Notes under the pieces: generated by a model
What the model saw: the letters and a program-made list of their open reading frames with translations, nothing else
Database searches by the model: none
What the model was told of the DNA's origin: nothing
Program-made: the position numbers and the translations under genes
From: Trichomonas tenax
Lineage: Eukaryota; Parabasalia; Trichomonadida; Trichomonadidae
Reading direction: 5' to 3'
NCBI GenBank assembly: GCA_023091735.1
Contig: JALKBU010000920.1
Location: 1 to 20,730, forward strand
DNA: 20,730 nucleotides
Shown here: piece after piece, positions 1-7,972 of the stretch
Numbering within the stretch: position 1 is the first letter of the stretch
How the letters are laid out: each line of letters begins with the position of its first letter

Positions 1-20
1 TTCTTTTCGCTTTCTTTTCT

Positions 21-44
21 TAGTTAGTTAGTTAGTTAGTTAGT
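21..44. repeat. TAGT/TTAG tetranucleotide microsatellite
   Basis: Six uninterrupted copies of TAGT follow a pyrimidine-rich stretch (1-20). It is a simple-sequence repeat in non-coding DNA with no visible gene association. It lies at the window edge, but six tetranucleotide copies do not make a telomere. Confidence 0.9.
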
Positions 45-200
45 TTGTCATAAATTATTTCAAAAACTGAATAAATTTTATAAAGTCATTAGTTTTAATA
101 TAAAATTAACGTTAGTTTTGTAAGTAATTCAAAAATTTATTTTCTATATGGGGGGGGACCCTAACTTGTAAAACTAACTCTATCATGTAACCTCTCAATT

Positions 201-249
201 TTAACATTGCGGAATGTGGTGGCGCAGACACCACAGTGCGCAATGTTAA
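201..249. repeat. GC-rich perfect-arm hairpin
   Basis: The outer arms TTAACATTGCG (201-211) and CGCAATGTTAA (239-249) are perfectly complementary. The inner arms TGTGGTG (215-221) and CACCACA (229-235) are also perfect, around a 7-nt loop (222-228). The two stems are separated only by a 3x3 internal mismatch, giving about 18 base pairs. Such a long GC-containing inverted repeat stands out in AT-rich spacer DNA. It could be a structured RNA element, a mobile-element end or a protein site. No gene start or end is adjacent, so its role is unknown. Confidence 0.8.
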
Positions 250-540
250 TAACTAACTATTGCATATGAAATTACATTTGCACATAGCATAAATCAGAAC
301 CCAATTATGGCAGAATGTACTTTTTTGCATAATCATGATTATGATTACTATAATGATGTTAAACTAAGAACTAATAAAATGAATTTTTTTAAAGTCTAGC
401 AAAAATATCTAAGTTGGCAAAAATAAAATATTTTGCATTTCATGAGGAAATTTCTAAGTCAGAATAATAATAATCTTTAATGTTGATTTGTTCAAAAAAT
501 GACTTCAAACATATACATTAGAAAAAAATGAGTGTATCTA

Positions 541-1550
541 TTAGTATTTCGATTTTTTTTCACAAATTTCATCATTTTCACTATTATTATTAATAATTTG
601 ATCAAATATTTCAATATTTTCTTCAATCAATACCCTTGCTAAAAGCTAAGCTGATGGTAATAAGCATAGAACGAGCATTGTATCAACTAAAAGCAATACT
701 GGTTCATCTTCTTCGTTTTCAAAATTGTCAAAATAATTCATGAATATTTTCATAATTATTTTTCACGACCTGAAATATCGTCGAGATGGCGTAAAAAATG
801 TTTCATCAAATGCAAAAATTCAAGCTTCAAATTATACGAGAATCGATTTCTTATTGCTTTGTAGATAGAATAAATACCTTCTTCGGATGTTACAAAGTGT
901 AAAATATTTGCATTATGTGGTTCGGCATTTAAAGTATGCATGAAATGCTCGACTATTTCATTTTCAGTATAACAAAACAATTCATGAATCTGATTGACGG
1001 TTAAGTGCTCCATGAAATAATGTAGTTCTGACCTTGAGCATGACAAATATTGCGAGAAATGCACCAATAAAAGATTTAGAAGATGAGAAAATGCACTTAA
1101 GTTTGGTAATACTAGCTCAATACTTGCATGTAACACATTATGATACAGGCACTGTATATTTTCATTAAACTTTTGTGTAATCAAATTGCTAAAAATTTGA
1201 ATTAAAATAGATAAATGCACGATGCCACATACACTTTAGCTTTCAACAAGGTCACTATAAATGTTAGGATCCAGTGAGAAAGCAAAAGCATACATAGCTA
1301 ATTCAGTAAATACTGATTGCTTCCTGGTAAAACTCATTGTTCCAGCCGAGACAGCTGCCTCTGTGATAGTTGCAATTACACCAGATTTATCAACACTACC
1401 CGTCACTGCACATCCAGAAAAGAAAGTAACATCCTAATCAATAGGCATGAATTTATTCGTCACTTTTGGTATAGTGACAAGCATCTTTCTATGTTTCTTG
1501 ACTGGGAATATATCTTTAACACATAAAGGAGTCATATATCTAAAAGCCAT
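541..1550 (-). pseudogene. Decayed protein gene of unknown family
   Basis: The longest intact stretch is 154 codons (756-1220), but the coding signal runs well past it. In the same frame it continues upstream through a TAA at 1236-1238 and a TAG at 1434-1436 to an ATG at 1548-1550, which is preceded by a stop. The N-terminus begins MAFRYMTPLCVKDIFPVK. At the other end the frame closes at about 756, but a shifted frame from 753 continues with acidic, protein-like sequence (NFENEEDEPVLLLVD), a TAG at 646-648, and a final TAA at 541-543. The implied product is about 330 residues, alpha-helical and free of membrane segments. I do not recognise the family; a HEAT/ARM-like helical fold is only a guess. 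All three internal stops are one C-to-T change from a Gln codon. Alternative: several independent short ORFs, which is less likely given the near-continuous frame. Confidence 0.6.
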
Positions 1551-2677
1551 ATTTTTTTACAAAATATCTAAAATTATCTCTCAAATAAAGGACATTTTGC
1601 TAGCTTTTATCGAAAATTGTAATCTATTGGATGAATATAACTTTAATATATCATGATATAAAGTTAAGAACTCTTATGTTTGCTATATAATTAAGGCTTT
1701 CCATGTGCTTATATGATGCAGGTACGAAATAGCTAGATTTTACTGATATTTCGTAAAATATGAGATTAAAGAATAAAGATAATTGTAAAATAAGGATCGA
1801 AAATATGAATACTATCTAAATCTGCAATGTTAAAGATATAGATCCCACTTTTTCCAAAAGTATTGGGGATGCAAAAACTTATCCCTCCTTTATCCCGAAC
1901 CTTAAAAATGTGATCTTCTTTTTGGAATTTGTATTTTGCCAAATAACAAATAATGGGATTAGAAAAATAAAATGTGAATTATAAAGCATATTAGATGAAC
2001 CTTCATTATACATATTTCATTTATCTTTATGTAAAACGCTCATTTCTGACATGTAAATAAAACATGTCAGATCTGATCACTCTACTTTTGGGATAGCCTA
2101 TCAAAAATTGAATAATTTACAAATAAAAACTATTGTTTGGGATAGGGATTTCCAGAAAATGTGACATAAATTATGAAATTAGATAGATATGTTTTAAATA
2201 CAATAATTAACTTAATTTTAAAGATTTGGCCTAACTAATAGCCTGAACTTCCGGAAAAATTGTGCAGCTTAATTTTGACATGTAATTTGTAAAAAATCTG
2301 CCAGAAAAGTATCAAATCCCGACGTATCACAAAAAGCATATCCCAGGGCAACAAAAACTGAGTAGTTGAATATCTATATTAAAAACAAAAGGTAAAAATA
2401 TAAAATCAACACATATATAAAAATATATATATTTTTCAATTTTTTGAATTTATTGCAAATCAAAGTCAAATAAAAATAAATCAATAGATTCTATATTATA
2501 TATAGATAAATCTTATCTGATTTATAAAGAAATTAATTCATTATATTGTCGAGATTTAATAATAAAAAGTTTAAAAATAATAATTTTTTCAATCCAAATC
2601 AAAGAAAACTCTATATTCATGAGAATTTTTAAGATTCAATTTTTGTGTGAAATTAAAAGTGACACAAAATAAATAAA
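1551..2677. other. Intergenic region
   Basis: AT-rich spacer between the decayed minus-strand gene and the coiled-coil gene. Short frames are present (for example plus-strand 1447-1656, overlapping the pseudogene antisense), but none has family similarity that I recognise. A TA-rich low-complexity patch lies around 2410-2520. No RNA gene or promoter motif is identifiable. Confidence 0.5.
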
Positions 2678-3121
2678 ATGAGTTCTGAAGAAAATCATTC
2701 TTCAGAGACTAAAATAGATTCACTTAGAGAGGGAATAAAAGAACTTCAGGACGAAATAGATAAATTGAAAGCGATGTTAGTCAAAAAGAACCAAAAACCG
2801 AAGAATGAAATTGGCAAAGTTAAAGATATTGAAGAAACAAGTAATGAAAATCACTTAGATGATGACTTTGAAAAGACAAGCAAAAGAATTGAAGCATTAA
2901 ACGAAAGATTGGAAGCTCTTCAAGCAAAAGAAAAACGAAGACAAAAAAGGAAAGAAGCAAAGAGAAAACAAAACGAAGAAATATTTAACGCAATACGAGA
3001 AATGAAAGAAAAGTTAAATACATTGGAACAAAAAATCGATCAAGCGACGCAGCCAAAGGTATATCAAGCATTCGTCGAGCTACCAAGTTCCCCTGGAATC
3101 GTTCAACTTTGTTTGAAATAA
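2678..3121 (+). CDS. Small coiled-coil protein, function unknown
   Basis: 147 residues starting MSSEENHSSETK and very rich in Lys, Glu and Gln. Two coiled-coil segments are visible: about residues 12-36 (SLREGIKELQDEIDKLKAM) and about 63-123, the second with a highly basic patch near 85-98 (KEKRRQKRKEAKRK). The last 22 residues are not coil-like and end in IVQLCLK. There is no signal peptide or membrane segment, so it is probably cytosolic, nuclear or cytoskeletal. The frame is clearly coding-like against the AT-rich background. No strong TCA-Y-T/A initiator is seen just upstream of the ATG, which is unusual compared with the other intact genes here. Low-complexity coils give little family information, so I assign no function. 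It could be a structural or scaffold protein, or a fragment of one. Confidence 0.75.
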   Translation: MSSEENHSSETKIDSLREGIKELQDEIDKLKAMLVKKNQKPKNEIGKVKDIEETSNENHLDDDFEKTSKRIEALNERLEALQAKEKRRQKRKEAKRKQNEEIFNAIREMKEKLNTLEQKIDQATQPKVYQAFVELPSSPGIVQLCLK

Positions 3122-3634
3122 TATCAAAAAAATTTTCTGTAATCAAATTATAGTTTTTTACTTATCTACATTATAGAGATCTGTCACAACTTATCATGTA
3201 TAATATCTTTAAAGTTTTTTTTGTATTAAAATATTATCTTGTTAATTTAAAAGGACAGAAGTTAATTTTTAGCACAAAGTTTCTAAACTTACAAACAATA
3301 ATATATATCATAAACAATGTTCGGTGAGAACTATTTTAAAAATCAAGCAAAATATTTGAGATTTCAATTGATTTGAACAACTGCGTCTTAGTGTACATAA
3401 GTAGTTTAGTTGATGTTTTGTATTCAATTGATTCCTTTAAAAGGAATAAAATTTGGATGATATCATTCGTTAAATTAAGTTGAATTACTGTCGAATGGAA
3501 AAATATTTTGCATTGGATGGTGTTGAAATACCCAATATAAATCCCAATATCTAACGAAATTGTAAAACTTTTTGATGAAAAACGGAAATTTTTGACCGGA
3601 AAATAAATGAATCCAAGAAAAATCGAAAGGGTAT
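3122..3634. other. Intergenic region between convergent genes
   Basis: This is the 3' region between the coiled-coil gene (+) and the small membrane-protein gene (minus). It is AT-rich. It contains a short perfect inverted repeat, ATTCCTTT-A-AAAGGAAT, at 3431-3447. The minus-strand frame at 3475-3699 overlaps the end of the membrane-protein gene out of frame and I treat it as spurious. Confidence 0.5.
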
Positions 3635-3931
3635 CTAAATGGTGTCAATTTGGCTGAACTCAAACGTGTTATCTCCGAGAATTGATCGCGTATATTCAAT
3701 TTCTTTTTTGTCGTTCTGTCTACAATAACTCTTGAATATAGAGTACAAAATTAAAGCGATAAAAAACATTATCAAGATGATAATCAAGATTGAAAATATC
3801 GAATAATTAACATCCGCTTGATTTGGCGTGCTGGAGCTGGGCGTTACCTGTGGTGGAGGCTTGTTGAGGTTCATTTGTCCAAAAATTTCAAAAATTTTCT
3901 TTCCGGATGAAGAAAAATTCAAACCGATCAT
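3635..3931 (-). CDS. Small single-pass membrane protein
   Basis: 98 residues. A longer frame starts at 3979, but I place the start at the ATG at 3929-3931 because an Inr-type motif, TCACTTTTC (minus strand, 3936-3944), sits a few bases upstream, as in other trichomonad genes. The order is: a short N-terminal part; a Pro/Ser/Thr-rich linker at about 24-38 (KPPPQVTPSSSTPNQ); one strongly hydrophobic transmembrane helix at about 43-67; then a charged cytoplasmic tail of about 30 residues starting RQNDKKEIEY. There is no cleavable signal peptide, so it would be a small signal-anchor protein. The linker, helix and tail resemble the membrane-anchoring end of trichomonad surface proteins, so it may be either a real small protein or a promoter-bearing remnant of a larger one. 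No function is assigned. Confidence 0.6.
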   Translation of the reverse strand: MIGLNFSSSGKKIFEIFGQMNLNKPPPQVTPSSSTPNQADVNYSIFSILIIILIMFFIALILYSIFKSYCRQNDKKEIEYTRSILGDNTFEFSQIDTI

Positions 3932-4740
3932 TTTTGAAAAGTGACATTCGTTTTTATGGAAAATGGTTTCAATGCTCATTTTTGAAAGTTTCCTTCATAT
4001 GTACCTCAGATTACAGCTAATTTCAGCAAATATCGAATATCATTTTGTAAATTCGAAATATGAACATTATAATAATTATTATCAAGTCATTGCATTGTTT
4101 AAGGATTTGGAGAAGAAAATCATAAACTCACATCTGTTATTTATCAACAAAATGTTAGACAAGTGAGATTTAATGAAGAAAATTGAAGATTCGAGATTAT
4201 ATTTTATAACATATAAGAAAGGCTATAATGAAGCATCAATGAGTGATGAAAGATAGAGCTGTATCAACTTATTAAGAAATTTTGAAAAATTAACAATGCA
4301 TTCCATCCGTATTATGTCAAGGAATAAATATTTTAACTCTGAGTTGAAGAATATGATCTCAATATATTACAGGCAAGAAATATTTAAGTCCTCAACAATG
4401 TAAAAACAAGAATAAGTTTATTATTAGCAACAAATACTTCAGTTCTCCGAAGAATGCATGTCAGGAGAAGTTAATGAAAATTGCTCATATAGAGCTTGGA
4501 ATCATATATTAACCAATCAATGTTAATTGCACTATAAAAAATATGTCGTGTAATTATTTACATGGCAAAAGTACTGTCGAATAATTATATCGGAATTCCA
4601 TATTAAAAATACAATCACAGACTTATGTTAGTCATAATTCCAAAGTTTTAAAGCACAACTATTCATCTGTTGTTCCAACGTAAAATCTGTTGTTGACAAT
4701 TTTTTAAAAAAATACATCGATGTTTTTACACTTTGCATGA
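3932..4740. other. Intergenic region
   Basis: AT-rich spacer upstream of the membrane-protein gene on one side and the ankyrin remnants on the other. A 67-codon plus-strand frame (3963-4166) could be a decayed piece of a helical protein, but I cannot link it to a family. The rest is broken by stops in all frames. Confidence 0.45.
3936..3944 (-). promoter_or_regulatory. Inr-type core promoter for small membrane protein
   Basis: On the minus strand this reads TCACTTTTC, directly followed by AAAA-ATG. It matches the trichomonad initiator pattern (TCA, then pyrimidine, then T/A) and nearly equals the elements at 10930 and 17066. The very short leader is typical of these organisms. It decides the start at 3931 over the upstream ATG at 3979. 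Confidence 0.6.
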
Positions 4741-5720
4741 GCAGAATTCTTCTCCAACGACACCCCAAGGAACGAGCACTTTCGGAAATCGTCAGCAATT
4801 TACCTGACAGAAATTGTTGATTGTCTTATTGAGAATGGAGCAGATGTTAATATGAAGATTATTAACCAATATTATGCATTCAAATGAAAATCATCAGTAA
4901 CTAAGCTTTAATTAATGCATGCATCAATATTAAACTTTAATTACATATTGCGTAATTCAACAGTAACTTTTATTTGTTATTATAAGATCACATTAATTAT
5001 TATTTTATGTTCATTTTTGATATATGAAATCAATTAATATATAATGTTTGTAATCTATTTTTAGAACACTCCTCATCAGTGCAATTCTTGTTGGAGATTT
5101 AGAAATTGTAAAATATCTTGTTGAAAAAGGCGCTGATGTAAACGAAAAAAATCATTCTTCATGATTGCATGGGATTAATCTTAATGACAATCAATTATTT
5201 AATCAGTTTCAACTATCTTAATTGAATGAAATTCAACAATAGAATACATTTATCATTGCTTAATTAATTTATTATATTTTAATTCTATACCATTATATAA
5301 ATGCATTCATTGTTCCCAAATGGAACTCAATAGTTACAAATATATATCTTTGGAATTCCTTTTTAAAATATGATCTTTATTCTTGTTTATCTCACCACTT
5401 GTTTACGCAATATATGAAGGCAACCTTCCAATTGTTGAGTTCCTTGTTGAACATGGTGCAGAGTCCATCATTGATAAATTCAGTTAATTTCCTGCATTTG
5501 TTATTCTTGATTATATGGAATTAATTATAAACTTTTGTCCTTTGTGAAAAATTAATGAGATTCATCATAAATATTTGTTTATTATTAATGAAAGATCATG
5601 CATTTCATCGTTAGATAATGTTTGTTATTTATTATTAAGATTTAACAAAGGGTTTTCAAACTTACGACTCATACTCCAGTGATAGCAACATTTATCATTA
5701 AATTATGTCTCTTTACATAA

Positions 5721-6188
5721 AGTCACGGGATAAAGGGGCAAACGCTGTTTTATTTAGGAAATATTTTAGGTTATATAGGCTCTACATAGTTTAGTTCGAC
5801 AAGCACATCTACAAACATTCTCAATGAAGACAGTTCATTCTCAGAATGCTCGAACAGCGGAAACGGAGGCTCATTGAACTTTGCTCAAGAAGGTCAATGT
5901 ATTCAAAACCGAATCTGCAGCTACAAATCAAAATCAACTGGCAGCGGAGTTTATTGCTATGTTGATGTCTCAACAAATTCGCCAAATAAAATACTTTTTT
6001 ACACAGTTGCAGAAAGTGGAGCAGGAACTAATTGTGGCACAGGTCCATTTTATTTTCAAAACGGGGCAATTAATATGTCGTCATTAAACTTATCATCTTC
6101 AATAGTATCAGAACATAGCATTTATTATATGAATCCAATTTATTCTGAATTACATATCAAATTCTGCACTTTTTTGGAAATCATCTAG
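5721..6188 (+). pseudogene. Fragment of Pmp-like beta-helix surface protein
   Basis: An open frame of 155 codons lies between stops, with no plausible ATG start. From about 5790 it shows features of the large trichomonad family of polymorphic, right-handed parallel beta-helix surface proteins: a Cys/Ser/Asn/Gly-rich pattern, the motif FSECSNSGNGGSLNF (about 5838-5880), repeated short beta-strand-like segments (FYFQNGAIN, MSSLNLSSS) and several cysteines. Full family members are usually many hundreds of residues with a signal peptide and a C-terminal membrane anchor; neither is present. Protein-like sequence may continue after 6188 in another frame (to about 6285), suggesting a frameshift. The upstream portion 5721-5790 is not family-like. 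I call it a broken internal fragment. Confidence 0.5.
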
Positions 6189-6773
6189 CTATGAATCAGC
6201 ATATCATTATAGAAAATCATATATAAAAGCTATATCGATTTTCGGTGTTTTAAATTGCCTGGTATACATTTTTATTGTTATTTAGTTTGTATAGTTCAAT
6301 CTTAAAATTATCCGAGCAAAATAAAATGATAAAAGTGTCATTTCATATAATTATGATAGTTCACAAAGAAGCTGATTTCGGAAAAGTGAAAAGATGGACA
6401 TATTTTGTAGGCTGTATGCTCAGATATATATACCAGAAGAGTCGTTTTCGTTCAAGAATCATTTTCATTTGAAAATTGAAAAACCGGGACATTTAATAAA
6501 GCATGGTTTGTAACATTGATAATGGCATTAAGTATGACTGCTTCTTTGGTTTTGTATGAGATTTTAATAATATATTTATGACGAAAAAGGTCATAAATTT
6601 ATATGTAATGAACATGCTTAGTAATGTTCTCTTATTTGAAGTTGTTCATCAAATAAGATATATATTAGTAATCATTTCGAAATGACCCCTGATTACAATA
6701 CTAATGATGCATAATATAACCCCATTCTTTATTTTTTAGGATTTCTCGAAAGTAATCCATAATTCAGTTTACG
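6189..6773. other. Spacer with inverted-repeat cluster
   Basis: No convincing gene is present; the 65-codon plus-strand frame at 6275-6472 has no recognisable family. The notable content is a run of perfect hairpins and palindromes at 6574-6685, listed separately. Near its right end, 6752-6767 holds a third GTAATC...CAG string just before ankyrin unit D. Confidence 0.5.
6574..6685. repeat. Cluster of four inverted repeats
   Basis: There are four perfect inverted repeats within 112 nt. 6574-6598: 9-bp arms, ATTTATGAC / GTCATAAAT, loop of 7. 6610-6629: 6-bp arms, GAACAT / ATGTTC. 6630-6658: 10-bp arms, TCTTATTTGA / TCAAATAAGA, loop of 9. 6672-6685: palindrome TCATTTCGAAATGA. The second and third abut directly. 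Some of this is expected by chance in AT-rich DNA, but the density is not. It could be a structured transcript or a mobile-element remnant. Confidence 0.6.
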
Positions 6774-6803
6774 AATGAGCATGGAGCCGATGTGAACATG
6801 AAA

Positions 6804-6880
6804 GTAATCAATCATTCACATTTAATCATCATTATGATATTGTATCGATCGTTCACATTTTGTTATCATTATGATATCAG
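6804..6880 (+). other. Intron-like spacer between ankyrin units D and E
   Basis: This 77-nt AT-rich spacer begins GTAATCAATCATTC and ends GATATCAG. Removing it joins unit D (..ADVNMK) in frame with unit E (SPLSIA..). It lacks the trichomonad GTATGT donor and the ACTAACACACAG branch/acceptor, so calling it an intron is speculative. Confidence 0.35.
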
Positions 6881-6963
6881 TCTCCTCTATCAATAGCAAT
6901 TGAAGTTAAATCTCTCGGCATCGTCCAATATCTGGTTGAGCATGGCGCTGATGCAAACAGAAA

Positions 6964-7003
6964 GTAATCAATCATTCGCATTTCATTATTATTCTGATAT
7001 TAG
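6964..7003 (+). other. Intron-like spacer between ankyrin units E and F
   Basis: This 40-nt spacer begins with the same GTAATCAATCATTC as the one at 6804 and ends GATATTAG. Unit E is one base short compared with unit D's end (AACAGAAA against AACATGAAA), so exact removal would leave a frameshift. It therefore fits either a duplicated repeat-plus-spacer unit or a decayed intron. Confidence 0.35.
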
Positions 7004-7093
7004 TCGCCAATATCAATTGCAGTTGAAGTGAAATCTCTCGATATAGTTCACTATTTAAAATCCAAGGGTGCAAATGAATGTTTTAATCTTTTA

Positions 7094-7117
7094 GAGGGGA
7101 AAATATTTGTTCCCCTC
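7094..7117. repeat. GC-rich hairpin at end of ankyrin remnant
   Basis: The perfect 8-bp arms GAGGGGAA (7094-7101) and TTCCCCTC (7110-7117) enclose an 8-nt AT-rich loop. It lies inside the open tail of the last ankyrin unit and about 190 nt before the kinase start. A G4/C4 stem is rare in this composition. Possible roles are 3'-end structure or a regulatory site for the kinase gene; neither is shown. Confidence 0.7.
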
Positions 7118-7303
7118 GCAATGCTCCTCATGTTTAACGGTCACTAAGATCACTAATGCTTAGATTTTAAAGTTTTTAATTTTATTTAGTTTGTGTTTCC
7201 TGTTGTTCCCAATTTAATGCTTACATGGCAAAATATGCTTTACTTGACAGAAATTTTGAATGTGTGTAAAGGAATTTTCTGAGCGAATCGTTATTAACAA
7301 AAA

Positions 7304-7972
7304 ATGGAAGGAAAGGATATAATCTTCGTTCTCGGTGGTCCAGGATCAGGAAAGGGCACACAGACGATTGCCATATCAAAGGAGTACGACATCGGCTATC
7401 TCTCGGCCGGCGATCTCCTTCGTGCCGCAGCAAAGACAGCCGTAAACCCACCAGAAGGATTCGACGAGCAACTCCTTTCCGAGTACAAAGAGATCGAGCA
7501 GATCATCAGGGAGGGCAAACTTGTTCCTGCCCACGTAACAATTAAGCTTCTCAAAGATGAGATGGTTAAAGGAAAGCAGAAGCACTGGTTCATCGACGGC
7601 TTCCCACGTGACTTGGATCAGGAGGCTGAGTTCGTTGAAAAGGTGAAACCATGTACAGCTCTTCTTTTCATCGATGTTCCAGATGATATTCTCGAAAAGA
7701 GACTTCTTAAGCGCGGTGAAACATCTGGCCGTGTCGATGATAACTTAGAATCAATCAAGAAGCGCCTCGTTACATACAATAACCAGACTCGCCCAGTTAT
7801 CGAGAAATTCCAGGGCGAAAACAAGGTCATCACAGTCGATGGCAACCGTTCGATCGTTGAAGTGCACGATGACATTGTCGAGCAGCTCAAGAAAGTTTGG
7901 AGCGATCTTCCAAATGGCGCAAAGGAGAAAGCCGTTGACGCTGCCAAGTCGAAGTGCTGCCTTCTCATCTAA
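7304..7972 (+). CDS. UMP-CMP/adenylate kinase with C-terminal CaaX box
   Basis: 222 residues; a short-lid nucleoside monophosphate kinase that transfers phosphate from ATP to UMP/CMP or AMP. Visible motifs are the P-loop GGPGSGKGT (11-19), the NMP-binding start LSAGDLLR (33-40), the segment LVPAHVTIKLL (73-83), FIDGFPRD (97-103) and the lid/Arg motif RGETSGRVDDN (137-147). SAGDLLR, DGFPR and VP..TI.LL point to UMP-CMP kinase, whereas the lid is equally AK1-like, so substrate preference is open. Length is slightly above the usual 190-200 because of a C-terminal extension of about 20 residues ending KSKCCLLI, a CaaX box (C219-L-L-I) with an adjacent Cys and Lys, typical of geranylgeranylated GTPases. 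That predicts membrane attachment, which is atypical for this family. Codons are rich in G/C-ending forms (ATC, CTC, AAG), suggesting high expression. The stop overlaps a TAAA. No close Inr is seen; TCACTA copies lie about 150 nt upstream. Confidence 0.93.
   Translation: MEGKDIIFVLGGPGSGKGTQTIAISKEYDIGYLSAGDLLRAAAKTAVNPPEGFDEQLLSEYKEIEQIIREGKLVPAHVTIKLLKDEMVKGKQKHWFIDGFPRDLDQEAEFVEKVKPCTALLFIDVPDDILEKRLLKRGETSGRVDDNLESIKKRLVTYNNQTRPVIEKFQGENKVITVDGNRSIVEVHDDIVEQLKKVWSDLPNGAKEKAVDAAKSKCCLLI

Larger units (their letters stand above)
1..540. other. Intergenic region, left edge
   Basis: AT-rich DNA without a convincing reading frame. It holds the TAGT microsatellite (21-44), an eight-G run at about 150-157 that is unusual for this composition, and the hairpin at 201-249. 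I see nothing else that I can name. Confidence 0.6.
4741..7147 (+). pseudogene. Dispersed ankyrin-repeat modules (decayed gene or genes)
   Basis: Five or six ankyrin units can be read, each on the plus strand and each confined to one repeat core. A, 4741-4857, ends LTEIVDCLIENGADVNMK. B, 5066-5164, contains IVKYLVEKGADVNEK. C, 5392-5487, starts SPLVYAIYEGNLPIVEFL. D, partial, 6774-6803, reads NEHGADVNMK. E, 6881-6963, starts SPLSIAIEVKSLGIVQYL. F, 7004-7147, starts SPISIAVEVKSLDIVHYL and runs open to a TAA at 7145. The units carry the usual (T/S)PL, IV..L and GA(D/N) signatures but lack the linker (DNDGK-type) between repeats; AT-rich spacers of 40 to about 250 nt replace it. A beta-helix fragment sits between C and D, so at least two remnants may be involved. 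Ankyrin proteins with no known partner are very abundant in trichomonads. I read this as decay, with an unrecognised split gene as the alternative (see findings). Confidence 0.65.

Noticed and set aside
21..44. TTAG repeat as a telomere or subtelomere mark.
   Set aside because: Only six copies, no longer array, and no evidence of a chromosome end; it is an ordinary microsatellite.
1317..1656. Two plus-strand ORFs (1317-1526, 1447-1656).
   Set aside because: They overlap the minus-strand decayed gene antisense and show no family signal.
3475..3699. 74-codon minus-strand ORF.
   Set aside because: It overlaps the end of the small membrane-protein gene out of frame and has no recognisable features.
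3963..4166. 67-codon plus-strand ORF.
   Set aside because: It starts beside the upstream end of the membrane-protein gene and has no motif; its length is expected by chance.
6275..6472. 65-codon plus-strand ORF.
   Set aside because: No family similarity and no promoter motif at its ATG; it lies in a decayed region.
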